From Gammaproteobacteria bacterium (lineage in GTDB: Bacteria > Pseudomonadota > Gammaproteobacteria > Eutrophobiales > Eutrophobiaceae): a stretch of 64,000 nucleotides of DNA. Below the pieces are notes generated by a model that was not told the DNA's origin, searched no databases, and worked only from the letters and a program-made list of their open reading frames with translations. The stretch is from assembly GCA_012103475.1 (NCBI GenBank), contig WLWS01000003.1, forward strand, positions 1 through 64,000, written 5' to 3'. Positions 26,305-35,258 of the stretch are shown piece after piece. How positions within the stretch are numbered: the first letter of the stretch is position 1; every line of letters begins with the position of its first letter. Made by a program: the position numbers and the translations under genes.

Positions 26305-27254
26305 TGCAGCCCCACTCTATGTACGATTTCACAACAGAACAGGCTACCAGGAAGAATGGCTTTGCATATATTTGGTAGGAATAAAACTACCATGTGAAGA
26401 TAAATTGTAAGTTGCAAGCTGTTATCATCGATATTTTCGACAACCAGATGCAGTCTGGAGATATCTCGAAGTGAAGGGTCAAGAATAACCGTGCTTATTG
26501 TGTCCCGGCCTATAATGTTGCGACCTTTGCCCAGTGTATAAGACTTGCCAGTATGATCAGTAAACTGAATGCCGTCTTTGGCCATGAGTGAGCATTTGTG
26601 CTTCGACAGCATCACGTTCATTTCTGCGCCCGGAGATAAAGTAATCGTAACTGCTTCGCCTTTTGGCATACGTTGGAAATCAGTGACGCCATTACTGCTG
26701 TTTTTCTCACCACTGCCTACCGGTTCAAATATTGTATTTTCCAGCATGAGGGTTTCTCTGAATTCGTCTTCATGGCTGGATGTGACGTCTTTTAGTGACT
26801 CGGTCAGAGGCTCATTCATCATTCTTTTCTTTTCGGAATAAAGATATTTAATGATTTCCTGCCTTGAGGAGAGATATTGCATATATTTGACAAGAGCAAC
26901 ACGTCTGAATGAATTGAATTCATCTTCGCCTTCATTGAGAGCACTGATGATGTCTCGCCAGCTGTGATCTTGTGAAAAAATCAGAGGATCGAGTTCACGA
27001 ATCGCACGGTTTATGCTATTCGTGTCTTCAATAGATTTCGATAAAATGCCAACAAACTTTTTCTCAATTTCCTTAATAGTTCTGGCTTCCTTTTGCAGCT
27101 GGTCGGGAGTGAATTTCACCATTTCGGTAATTTTCTTGGAGGGTACCGAAATGCGACCGGCAACCGCAAACTCAAAGTCAGCGACTGAGCTGAATTTTAA
27201 TGCATGCTCGCCTACCTGTAATTCAAGAGGTTTGCTGAAAAATTTGTTTAGCAT
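26301..27254 (-). CDS. FHA-domain protein, C-terminus frameshifted
   Basis: 317 residues as read. Residues 1-235 are a mostly helical region with no family I recognise and two threonine motifs, RETLML (T168) and ENTIFE (T174). The FHA domain begins near 238: GR at 249-250 and S266-x-x-H269 are present, but after L-T283 the frame leaves the fold. The next frame reads LSSHGSFIPTKYMQ and then stops at 26344, which is just the FHA G-S/T-F block. One base missing near 26403-26407 (an A in the minus-strand AAATT run) restores an ordinary protein of about 303 residues. The 34-residue tail here is therefore an artefact of the shift. It probably binds phosphothreonine in the cytosol. Confidence 0.72.
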   Translation of the reverse strand: MLNKFFSKPLELQVGEHALKFSSVADFEFAVAGRISVPSKKITEMVKFTPDQLQKEARTIKEIEKKFVGILSKSIEDTNSINRAIRELDPLIFSQDHSWRDIISALNEGEDEFNSFRRVALVKYMQYLSSRQEIIKYLYSEKKRMMNEPLTESLKDVTSSHEDEFRETLMLENTIFEPVGSGEKNSSNGVTDFQRMPKGEAVTITLSPGAEMNVMLSKHKCSLMAKDGIQFTDHTGKSYTLGKGRNIIGRDTISTVILDPSLRDISRLHLVVENIDDNSLQLTIYLHMVVLFLPNICKAILPGSLFCCEIVHRVGLQ

Positions 27255-27432
27255 GTGTAATTATTGTGTGTACTGGTTAAACCGCAAGTATAAATCCATT
27301 TAAACGTTTGATTCACTTGATAAAAAAAATCAATGTGAACTGCATCACATTCTTCGGATCGCAAGTCCATAAGCTTGCCTTAAGTTTAGCCTACTTGGGG
27401 AAAAAAGTAGGGTTTCTACCCTTTGTTTTTGT

Positions 27433-28503
27433 TCAGCAATTACGCGGGCTGGTCATGGAACGTAGATGTTTTCGTCGCTTATTCATGTCACAAGCGCTAA
27501 TTTCCCTAATCAGACTATAGAACTGATTCAAGTCTCGTCCTGAAGCCTCGAAAGCCGTAATAAAGTGGGGCAACAAGTTCCGGTATGTGGAAACAGCAGA
27601 TATCTTGGCATTATTAAGTTTGTTCTCGAACCAGAGGTCATACTCATTGTTTCCGCCCCAATTGTCTCGTAAATTAATATAATCCTGGCGCAATTCCTTA
27701 TAGATTGTACTTTTTTCCTGCATTTTAGCTTCATCATCCAGGCTGGACTGATATAACTGGCGTAATTTAGTCTGATAAACGAGAACAAGTTCGGTAAATT
27801 GCCGCTCACGTTTTAAATCGCCGTTAAAAGCAAGCTTTTCTGCTTCACTGGCAAAAGATTCGAGCCAGAGACCTACCCCGATTAGAGCTACAGCATCAGC
27901 GAATGCTTCGTTAAATTCAGTATCGTGCTTGATATATAGGAGCTGATGAGCAAGCTCATGAAATAGAAGTCTGGCCAGATCCGTATCACTGCGGTCTAAC
28001 ATGCCATTTAGAACAGGATCGTCAAACCAGCCCAAAGTTGAGTACGCACTTACCCCGCCAAGATAGACATCCAGCTCCTGATTTTCCAGATTTTGTGCGT
28101 AAGTCTCAGCGTCTTTGTAGTTGAAAAAGCCACGATAGCTGAGGCATCCTATAAACAAAAAACAGGATTGTTCAGGGGTCAATGAGAAAGAGGGTGTGGC
28201 GACAACGTTCCAGACAATAAATTTCCGGCCGATATCAGCATAACGCCGGTAACTCTGGTTGTCTGGTAAAAGTAAGACCTCGCTGGCAAAGTCTCTTATT
28301 CTGGATACCAGCTGAAGGCGCTTTTTAAGTCTGTCTGAGGTGTGAATGGATCCAAGAAGGCTTTCTATGTCTTCACTAGTGTGCATCATTTGCAAATGTC
28401 CGCGAACTGATTGCTGATAGTAGGCAAGCGTGCTACAGGAGGATAAGCTATGTGTCAGGCAAAAAATCAGGGTGATAACTGTTAACTTTTGCTGTCGGAT
28501 CAT
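27433..28503 (-). CDS. Putative lipoprotein zinc aminopeptidase (COG4324)
   Basis: About 356 residues from the ATG at 28503 (a TTG two codons upstream is less likely). A lipoprotein signal is visible: hydrophobic stretch then LSSCS. The zinc site is HELAHQ in LLFHELAHQLLY with a downstream E in FNEAFADAVA. The rest (QSVRGHLQMM, then SAYSTLGWFDDPVL) matches the predicted aminopeptidases of COG4324. It would sit on the periplasmic side of a membrane. The start region is divergent from the sulfurtransferase gene, 50 bases away. Confidence 0.8.
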   Translation of the reverse strand: MIRQQKLTVITLIFCLTHSLSSCSTLAYYQQSVRGHLQMMHTSEDIESLLGSIHTSDRLKKRLQLVSRIRDFASEVLLLPDNQSYRRYADIGRKFIVWNVVATPSFSLTPEQSCFLFIGCLSYRGFFNYKDAETYAQNLENQELDVYLGGVSAYSTLGWFDDPVLNGMLDRSDTDLARLLFHELAHQLLYIKHDTEFNEAFADAVALIGVGLWLESFASEAEKLAFNGDLKRERQFTELVLVYQTKLRQLYQSSLDDEAKMQEKSTIYKELRQDYINLRDNWGGNNEYDLWFENKLNNAKISAVSTYRNLLPHFITAFEASGRDLNQFYSLIREISACDMNKRRKHLRSMTSPRNC

Positions 28504-28553
28504 GTTCAAACGCTATCATGTTGAGCAGGCGAAAACATCTTTTAAGAGTAATT

Positions 28554-29387
28554 ATGTACAATACATTAATTAGTGAAACGCAGCTCTTTGAGAACCTGGA
28601 AAACCCGGACTGGATAGTAATCGATTGTCGCTACGATCTTGCTAATGTGACGGCAGGCCACCACTCTTATCTGGAAAGTCATATACCCGGTTCAATTTAT
28701 GCTGATCTGCATAAGCATCTCGCTGGTGAAACCACCTCAGATTCAGGACGACATCCTTTACCGGATGAAGCCAGGCTAATTGAGGTTTTTTCGTCATTTG
28801 GTATTGACGCTGATAAGCAAGTAGTTGCTTATGATGGTGCTTCCAGAGCATTCGCCGCCAGACTGTGGTGGCTATTGCGTTATATGGGTCATACCCGAGT
28901 CGCAGTTCTAGACGGAGGCTGGCAAGCCTGGTTGGCGCAAAACAGGCCTAGTCAAGCCGGGGATACCGAAACTTCCCCTGCGAAATTCAGCGGGCGAGCG
29001 CGATCTGACAGGGTAATAATGCTTGATCAGGTAGCGCAATCGGAGTTGCTGGTCGATTCCCGCGAGGCAGCACGATACCGAGGCGAAGTGGAGCCTGTTG
29101 ATCCTGTTGCCGGTCATATTCCCGGGGCCAGGAATTATTGTTTTCAGAACAATCTGACAGCTGATTCCAGATTTTTAACAGCGCATGAGCTGAAGAAGCA
29201 ATTCAAGCAGCTTTTCTCAGGCACGGAACCTGAAAAAGTGGTTTTTTATTGTGGATCCGGCGTTACGGCCTGCCATAATCTGCTGGCAATGGCCCATGCC
29301 GGGCTGCCTGAAGCGATATTATACGCTGGTTCGTGGAGCGAATGGTGTCGAAGCGGGGAGAGACCGGTAGCCACGGGCCCGGACTAA
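28554..29387 (+). CDS. Thiosulfate/3-mercaptopyruvate sulfurtransferase
   Basis: 277 residues from the ATG at 28554 (an in-frame ATG at 28518 would add 12 poorly conserved residues). Two rhodanese domains: inactive N-terminal (HIPGSIYADL, then YDGASRAFAARLWW) and catalytic C-terminal with the cysteine loop CGSGVTAC, the loop form of SseA-type mercaptopyruvate or thiosulfate sulfurtransferases. It moves a sulfane sulfur to a thiol acceptor in the cytosol. The loop alone does not settle the donor. Confidence 0.88.
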   Translation: MYNTLISETQLFENLENPDWIVIDCRYDLANVTAGHHSYLESHIPGSIYADLHKHLAGETTSDSGRHPLPDEARLIEVFSSFGIDADKQVVAYDGASRAFAARLWWLLRYMGHTRVAVLDGGWQAWLAQNRPSQAGDTETSPAKFSGRARSDRVIMLDQVAQSELLVDSREAARYRGEVEPVDPVAGHIPGARNYCFQNNLTADSRFLTAHELKKQFKQLFSGTEPEKVVFYCGSGVTACHNLLAMAHAGLPEAILYAGSWSEWCRSGERPVATGPD

Positions 29388-29473
29388 GACCTAAAATTAT
29401 TCTCCTTAGACAGGGTGCAGAGAGGACCACTAAGGCTTTATAATATATTCCAACTAAACTCGCTATAAGACTA

Positions 29474-31417
29474 ATGCTAGATAAAAAACTGACTTTTTTT
29501 AGCCATATTTTACTGATAAGTCTGTCTTTGACGACATATGTGGCATTTTCGGCTGATCTTACTGAGTTATACCCGGCGGATGAGGAACTGGGGGCCGCCG
29601 AGATCGTAGAAGACGATTTGTCGGAATCAGCCGACTACCTTGAAGAAAGCGTCGATGCACTGCTAGACGAGTCAGCTGCAGCAGAAGACGAGCTGGCAAC
29701 AACAGCAGCAGAAGATGAGGCTCTGGCAATTTCCAGTTTGCTTGGTGAAGGGCTTTCTTCGGGTCTCGCGAAAGATGTGGTCATGGTGCTCGATAACTCC
29801 GGCAGTATGAAACAGAACGATCCGGAATTCCTTGCTACTCAGGCTGTCTCCGAATTTATCAGTGCGCTCGATGCACAAACCCGTATAGCCATCGTTATAT
29901 TCGATCAGAATATTAGCCTTGCCGTACCGCTTACCCCACTCAGCTTTGAAACACGAGATCAGGTTGTCAGCAGTCTTTCAAAAGTAAATTATAAGGGCTT
30001 ATTCACTGATAGCCCTGCAGCTATTGAGCGGGCCATATACGAGCTCAAGAATAACGGTCGGGAGGAAGCATTAAAATCCATTGTATTTATGACGGATGGG
30101 ATAGTCGACACCGGTAAAGCCGATGTCGATCTGGAAAAAAGCAAGTGGCTGAAAGAAGAGCTCGCTGCAGATGCCGCCGATGAATCTATCAAGGTATTCG
30201 GCATCGCATTCACAGAAAACGCAGATTTTCAGTTAATACAGTCAATATCTCAGCAAACCGGAGGTGAATACTATCGCGCACTGCAGGCATCTGATTTGCA
30301 GAAAGTGTTTGCGCAAATAAACACAATCATTAATCAGGTTCCCGATCCGATTATCGAGGATAGGACAGAGTATTATCAAGATGAAGAATCTGTTGATGTT
30401 GTGCCGGCGCCGGTCCAACAGCCGATGATTATCGAGGTGCCTGCTCAGGCTCCCGCGGGTATGAGTGATGAGGAGCGTGTTCGTTCAACAATAATGATTG
30501 TTGCGGCCGCAATACTATTTATTACTTTGCTTGCTATAGTTTATCTCCTGCTGAAGCGCAGCCGCGATGCTAATCGGGAAGCAAACGAAGTTGCGACTGA
30601 TGCATTTATTAATGACATTAACAACATTACTGGCATTGCGCAGTATCAACTGGGTCAAAAACCAACAATGTTTGGCCGCGTGGCTGGAAAAGATACTGAT
30701 CATCTGAATTATCTGGTGGTGCCGGAATCTACCATCGGACGTCGACATGCGTTGATTGAATATAAGGATTTTGGTTTCTGGATAAGCGATCAGGGTAGTA
30801 TTAATGGGACATTTATTAATGATCAGTTGATAAATAGTGAAGTTTGCTTAAAGCATGGAGACAGAATTCGCCTGCACAAATTTGAATTTGAATTTTCAAT
30901 GCCGGAAATGGACGATGCAAACGCCACTGTTATGTCCAATACTCAGTTTGCCGGTCAACCGGTTTCTACCCCACCCCCTGAAGTTGATGCCGCGACTGTG
31001 CTTAAAGAAAGTAGCCCGCCGGTGGAGGATATTCCTGATTTGGATCCCGAATTCGATATTACGGGAAGTGCTTTGGCTGAACCGGAATTCGAGTTGGAGA
31101 TGGATGGGAATGATGACGGTCCGGCTGTGCTAGAAGATATTGACGAAGATGAAACTCTAATCAGAGGATCTGATACCGATCAGAGCGATGAATCGATATC
31201 TCCTGACTCTAATTCTGACTCTGAAGACGAAACACTGATTCCCGGTGGATTCGGTTTACAGGAAGATCAAGCCGGACAGGCCGAGGAAGCGGAAGAAGAC
31301 GAAACACTAATGCGTAGCGATTTTGATGCCGTTGAAGATGACGATATGACGATTCGGAAAGAAACGGATGCCGCTATTGATGAGTTTTTCGATATTGAAG
31401 ATCCGGATAAAAATTAA
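29474..31417 (+). CDS. VWA and FHA domain membrane protein
   Basis: 647 residues. Order: signal peptide (1-27); acidic linker; VWA domain (about 99-285) with the MIDAS D107-x-S109-x-S111 and the later T/D residues (MTDGI, 206-210); membrane segment (337-360); FHA domain (about 398-475) with GR-RH at 422-425 and N-G-T in SINGTF; acidic C-terminal tail. The VWA part is periplasmic and the FHA part cytosolic. The tail holds six T-hydrophobic motifs (T485, T508, T561, T587, T611, T626), four of them preceded by D/E, such as DETLI. These are candidate phosphorylation sites for intramolecular or partner FHA binding. A TATAAT lies at 29439-29444, about 30 bases upstream. Role unknown; a signalling receptor or scaffold is likely. 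Confidence 0.8.
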   Translation: MLDKKLTFFSHILLISLSLTTYVAFSADLTELYPADEELGAAEIVEDDLSESADYLEESVDALLDESAAAEDELATTAAEDEALAISSLLGEGLSSGLAKDVVMVLDNSGSMKQNDPEFLATQAVSEFISALDAQTRIAIVIFDQNISLAVPLTPLSFETRDQVVSSLSKVNYKGLFTDSPAAIERAIYELKNNGREEALKSIVFMTDGIVDTGKADVDLEKSKWLKEELAADAADESIKVFGIAFTENADFQLIQSISQQTGGEYYRALQASDLQKVFAQINTIINQVPDPIIEDRTEYYQDEESVDVVPAPVQQPMIIEVPAQAPAGMSDEERVRSTIMIVAAAILFITLLAIVYLLLKRSRDANREANEVATDAFINDINNITGIAQYQLGQKPTMFGRVAGKDTDHLNYLVVPESTIGRRHALIEYKDFGFWISDQGSINGTFINDQLINSEVCLKHGDRIRLHKFEFEFSMPEMDDANATVMSNTQFAGQPVSTPPPEVDAATVLKESSPPVEDIPDLDPEFDITGSALAEPEFELEMDGNDDGPAVLEDIDEDETLIRGSDTDQSDESISPDSNSDSEDETLIPGGFGLQEDQAGQAEEAEEDETLMRSDFDAVEDDDMTIRKETDAAIDEFFDIEDPDKN

Positions 31418-31524
31418 GGTAGGTGAGAAGGGTTTAACCCCGGCGTATTGGCATTAACTGGATTTATCTGTTGCGAAAATCAGGTAAGCAAGAATCCACT
31501 TATGCCCTTTAATCTTACGCTGGC

Positions 31525-32514
31525 ATGAAGCGTCATAATGACAAACAACAGGTGCTGATTGCCTGTCTTGCAGACGGTAAATTTCATTCAGGAGAATCCC
31601 TTGCTACAAAACTGGGGATTAGTCGTACTGCTGTGTGGAAGCGTATCAAACTGCTTGCAGAACTTGAGCTTGATGTCTTTGCAGTCAGAGGGAAAGGTTA
31701 TCGTCTATCGCAAGCTATCGACTTACTGAATGAATCTGAAATCCGGGAGAATCTGAGTAAAGAGGTCGGGGTTTCAATCACGTCAATCAATATACTTCCC
31801 GTCACTGAATCAACGAATCTCTATCTGTTCAGACATTCAGAGCAATCTAACAAATATGCCGCTGTTGCAATTGCGGAATACCAACATGCCGGAAAAGGCA
31901 GGCGGGGGAATAACTGGGTTTCGCCATATGCAAGTGGTCTGTGTCTGTCTATGTCATGGCATTTTGATTCGACGCCCGCTTCAGTCATGGCTCTCTCGTT
32001 GGCGACCGGCGTAGTGGTCTGTAGCAGCCTCAGAGAAATGGGACTAAGCAGTGTAGGTCTTAAATGGCCCAACGACATTGTCAGTAGTGGTAAAAAACTT
32101 GGTGGAATACTGCTTGAATCCAAAAGTGAGTCAGCCGGCGCCTGCGACATTGTGATTGGAATAGGACTCAATGTTAATTTACCTGAAAAGGTATTTTCAG
32201 ATATTGAGCAGCCGATAACGGATTTGCGCAAATTATCAGGTCGAGCAGTTTCGCGTAATATTCTTGCCGGAAACATCATAGAAAAGTTGTGGAAGATGCT
32301 TGGTAGATTCCAGACTACCGGTTTTAAACCCTTTATTGAGGAATGGCGAAACTTTGATGAACTCAAGGGTCACAAAGGCAAATTGATAATGCCGAATGAA
32401 ACACTTTCAGGAGATATACTGGGTATAGATGATAATGGTTTACTACTAATGAGTATTAATGGTGAGACACGAAGTTTTAGCAGCGGTGAATTGAGCTTGC
32501 GGGTAGTTACATGA
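31525..32514 (+). CDS. birA: Bifunctional biotin ligase/biotin operon repressor BirA
   Basis: 329 residues. An N-terminal winged helix (LATKLGISRTAVWKRIK, about 26-42) precedes the biotin protein ligase domain (GKGRRGNNWVSP, then GLKWPNDIVSSGKKLGGIL) and an SH3-like C-terminal piece. It loads biotin onto acetyl-CoA carboxylase and represses biotin genes. The stop overlaps coaX by ATGA. Confidence 0.94.
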   Translation: MKRHNDKQQVLIACLADGKFHSGESLATKLGISRTAVWKRIKLLAELELDVFAVRGKGYRLSQAIDLLNESEIRENLSKEVGVSITSINILPVTESTNLYLFRHSEQSNKYAAVAIAEYQHAGKGRRGNNWVSPYASGLCLSMSWHFDSTPASVMALSLATGVVVCSSLREMGLSSVGLKWPNDIVSSGKKLGGILLESKSESAGACDIVIGIGLNVNLPEKVFSDIEQPITDLRKLSGRAVSRNILAGNIIEKLWKMLGRFQTTGFKPFIEEWRNFDELKGHKGKLIMPNETLSGDILGIDDNGLLLMSINGETRSFSSGELSLRVVT

Positions 32515-33260
32515 AACTTCTTCTAGATGTCGGCAACAGCCGCATTAAGTCAGCTCTTTGCGAAGAAGGCCGCCTTCACTCGTACCAGGCCTGCCAATAC
32601 TCTAAGCGGGAAATTGAAGTGACTTTTGACTCAATGCTTTCTGAACGGACTGAACTTGAGCAGATTGTAGTCGCGAGTGTGGCAGGAAAAGCTGTTAGCT
32701 CTCACATCCGGACATATTTTTCCAGACATTGTTCAGCCGGCATAAATTTTATTGAAAGCAGCCATGAAGCGAAGGGTGTTACCAATGCTTATGCGGAGCC
32801 TGCTCAACTTGGTGTAGACAGATGGTTGGCAATGATCGCTGCCTGGAATTATTATAAAGCGCCATTGTGTGTCGTCGATTGTGGAACTGCTGTGACTATC
32901 GATTTCGTGTCAAATGAAGGACATCATCTGGGTGGATATATAGTTCCGGGTACATACTTAATGGCTGCCTCTCTGGACGCGAACACTCAGCAAATTAGCA
33001 TTAACTCAGCTGTAAAAGATGTAACTATCACCCCGGGCCTCAATACTGAATCGTGCATTAAAAATGGTGTAGTGTTGACCATGAAGTCATTGGTTGAAGC
33101 AGCCTGTCTGCAATTCACGAAAACACTTGAGAGTACTATTCTCTGTGTTTTAACGGGAGGAGATGCTGAACAATTAATGACATCACTGGATGTAGATGTC
33201 GAGTTTGAGCCACATCTGGTTCTTAATGGTATTGCTATTTTAACTGGAGATGCAGGATGA
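32511..33260 (+). CDS. coaX: Type III pantothenate kinase
   Basis: 249 residues with the ASKHA-fold CoaX motifs: LLDVGNSRIK at the N-terminus, LGVDRWLAM, VVDCGTAVTIDFV and GGYIVPG, then LTGGDAEQL. It phosphorylates pantothenate, the first step of CoA synthesis. Overlaps birA and the SPOR gene by 4 bases on each side; birA-coaX-SPOR is a common gammaproteobacterial order. Confidence 0.94.
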   Translation: MKLLLDVGNSRIKSALCEEGRLHSYQACQYSKREIEVTFDSMLSERTELEQIVVASVAGKAVSSHIRTYFSRHCSAGINFIESSHEAKGVTNAYAEPAQLGVDRWLAMIAAWNYYKAPLCVVDCGTAVTIDFVSNEGHHLGGYIVPGTYLMAASLDANTQQISINSAVKDVTITPGLNTESCIKNGVVLTMKSLVEAACLQFTKTLESTILCVLTGGDAEQLMTSLDVDVEFEPHLVLNGIAILTGDAG

Positions 33261-34075
33261 AATGGCTATTCATTTTTTTGTTACTGGGGAATGTACTTTA
33301 TTTCGGATGGGAACTGGATCGACAAACCAGAATGGACATCACCCCGTCTACTACACTCGCAACTCGTCCGGCCAGCGCAAAACAACTGAAGTTTTTAGAA
33401 GAGTTGGATACCTTGCCAGCTCTTAGTTCGAGCCAAATCGACATGCCACTTGAGACTCTGACAAATTTGCAAGAAAGTTCAGTTGATTTGTCGGAGAGTA
33501 ACAGTTTTTTACTGAATGAGGAGAATGAAGATATTGCAGACTTGTCTAGCTACGAATCGACTCTGCTTGACTTTGTTTCGCCTGAAGAATTGACGGTTTG
33601 CTTCACATTTGGGCCCATTGCAAACGAAAATCAGGCGACGACGTTGCGAAACTGGTTTGAAAAAAATGCAGGACGAGCCTATCAGAGGCATACCGATGAA
33701 CAGGGGCGGCAATTATTCTGGGTTTATCTTGCTCCTCAGGAGTCAAGGGAGGAGGCAATGGCCACCATACGGACATTCCAGAATAAAGGTGTCAGTGACT
33801 ATAGACTCATCGTTAAAGGAAATTTACAAAATGCTATTTCGATGGGCCTTTTTTCCAGCCAGGCGTCTGTGAATAAGCGATTAAGTGAGTTAAAAAAGAA
33901 AGGCTTGAAAGCAGTTGTAGTCCCTTATGCTGATGGCAAACGAGTTTACTGGATAGACGCAATGCTGGCGGATGATAAAACACTGCTAAGTCGGGTACTT
34001 GAAGAATATCCGGCTAAATTCAGCTCTTTACCGGTAAAGTGTGAGGAAATTGCTATAGACGCGGATTATTCATAA
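33257..34075 (+). CDS. SPOR-domain membrane protein
   Basis: 272 residues. One N-terminal membrane segment (about 3-18), a low-complexity linker rich in E/S/L and a C-terminal SPOR domain (AISMGLFSSQASVNKRLSELKKKGL, about 190-215). SPOR domains bind denuded peptidoglycan at the septum. The start ATGA overlaps coaX. Function beyond envelope binding is not known. Confidence 0.82.
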   Translation: MKWLFIFLLLGNVLYFGWELDRQTRMDITPSTTLATRPASAKQLKFLEELDTLPALSSSQIDMPLETLTNLQESSVDLSESNSFLLNEENEDIADLSSYESTLLDFVSPEELTVCFTFGPIANENQATTLRNWFEKNAGRAYQRHTDEQGRQLFWVYLAPQESREEAMATIRTFQNKGVSDYRLIVKGNLQNAISMGLFSSQASVNKRLSELKKKGLKAVVVPYADGKRVYWIDAMLADDKTLLSRVLEEYPAKFSSLPVKCEEIAIDADYS

Positions 34076-34163
34076 AATATCGCCATGTCGAAACACAGCT
34101 TTTTCATCCTTAGCAATTTATTCAGAGTATTATTGGGGAGTATTAATTATCTTTACGCTTGAT

Positions 34164-35246
34164 TTGAATCTGAGATCACTGCCTCATTGCTTACTTCGCA
34201 TGACGGTTCTGGCTTCTCTGCTGTTGCCTGGACTACTGTTTGCTGCAGTTGAAACTGACCGCATACAGGCTCTTATTGCTGAAGGAAAATTACGTCAGGC
34301 ACTGACTCTCACTGACAGACAGCTGCAGGAAGATGGCGCGAGTGTGACTTACCGTTTTTTGAAAGGGCTGATCCTGACCAGACTGAATGAACTCGATAAG
34401 GCCCGTGATCAGTTTATTGAGCTGACAAAAGATCATCCGCAACTACCGGAACCTTATAATAATCTCGCTGTAATTTATGCTTCTCAGGGTGATTTTGAAA
34501 AAGCGCGGGATTCTCTACAGGAAGCGATAAGCACGCATCCGAGCTATGCCACGGCACATGAAAACATGGGTGATATATACGCGAAAATGGCGAGCAAAGC
34601 CTATAATCAGGCATTGCAACTGGATTCCGATAATTCTTCGGCCAAGGCCAAACTATCTTTGGTTAATGATCTTTTTTTCGTTCCTAATACTGTGGCAGAA
34701 GTATCTGACACTCTTGCAGATGTGACACCGGTGTCGAACGCCAGACCGGGTCAGAAAGCACCGCAAATAGAAGTCAAAGAAGAAACAACACTGGTAACGC
34801 AAGTTGAAGTAGTAGTCGAAGAACGCGATTTGCTTGCTGAACAACGTCAGGCTGAGAAGGAACGGGCCGCAAAATTGGCAGAGTCAAAGAAACTGAAAGA
34901 AGAAAAGTCTAAAACTGAGGTGTCAGCGTTAGTCGATGCTTGGGCCACGGCCTGGTCAGCAAAGGATGCTGCTAAATATATTACCTACTATGGAGCGGAA
35001 TTCACTCCTCCAAAAAAATTATCAAGGGCTGCCTGGGAGGCCCAGCGTAAGGTGCGTTTGGCCAAACCGCGTTTTATTAAAATCAAAATCAGTAAACTTG
35101 GCATAATAATGCTGGGCGATGATCACGCACAGGCGAGTTTTCGTCAGAGTTATCAGTCTGATACCTACAATGATGAAGTTAGTAAAAAATTAATACTAAA
35201 AAAAGTATCTGACAAATGGCTCATTACTCAGGAACAGTCTGAATAA
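34164..35246 (+). CDS. Periplasmic TPR protein with Cds6-like C-terminal domain
   Basis: 360 residues from TTG at 34164 (ATG at 34200 is the other option). A signal peptide ends near LLFAAVE. TPR repeats cover about 30-150, then a charged linker and a C-terminal domain from about 250 (VSALVDAWATAWSAKD) of the NTF2/SnoaL-like Cds6 type. The same domain ends the next gene, an L,D-transpeptidase. It may be an adaptor for that enzyme. 12 bases separate the two genes. Confidence 0.75.
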   Translation: MNLRSLPHCLLRMTVLASLLLPGLLFAAVETDRIQALIAEGKLRQALTLTDRQLQEDGASVTYRFLKGLILTRLNELDKARDQFIELTKDHPQLPEPYNNLAVIYASQGDFEKARDSLQEAISTHPSYATAHENMGDIYAKMASKAYNQALQLDSDNSSAKAKLSLVNDLFFVPNTVAEVSDTLADVTPVSNARPGQKAPQIEVKEETTLVTQVEVVVEERDLLAEQRQAEKERAAKLAESKKLKEEKSKTEVSALVDAWATAWSAKDAAKYITYYGAEFTPPKKLSRAAWEAQRKVRLAKPRFIKIKISKLGIIMLGDDHAQASFRQSYQSDTYNDEVSKKLILKKVSDKWLITQEQSE

Positions 35247-35258
35247 ATCATTGTAGAT

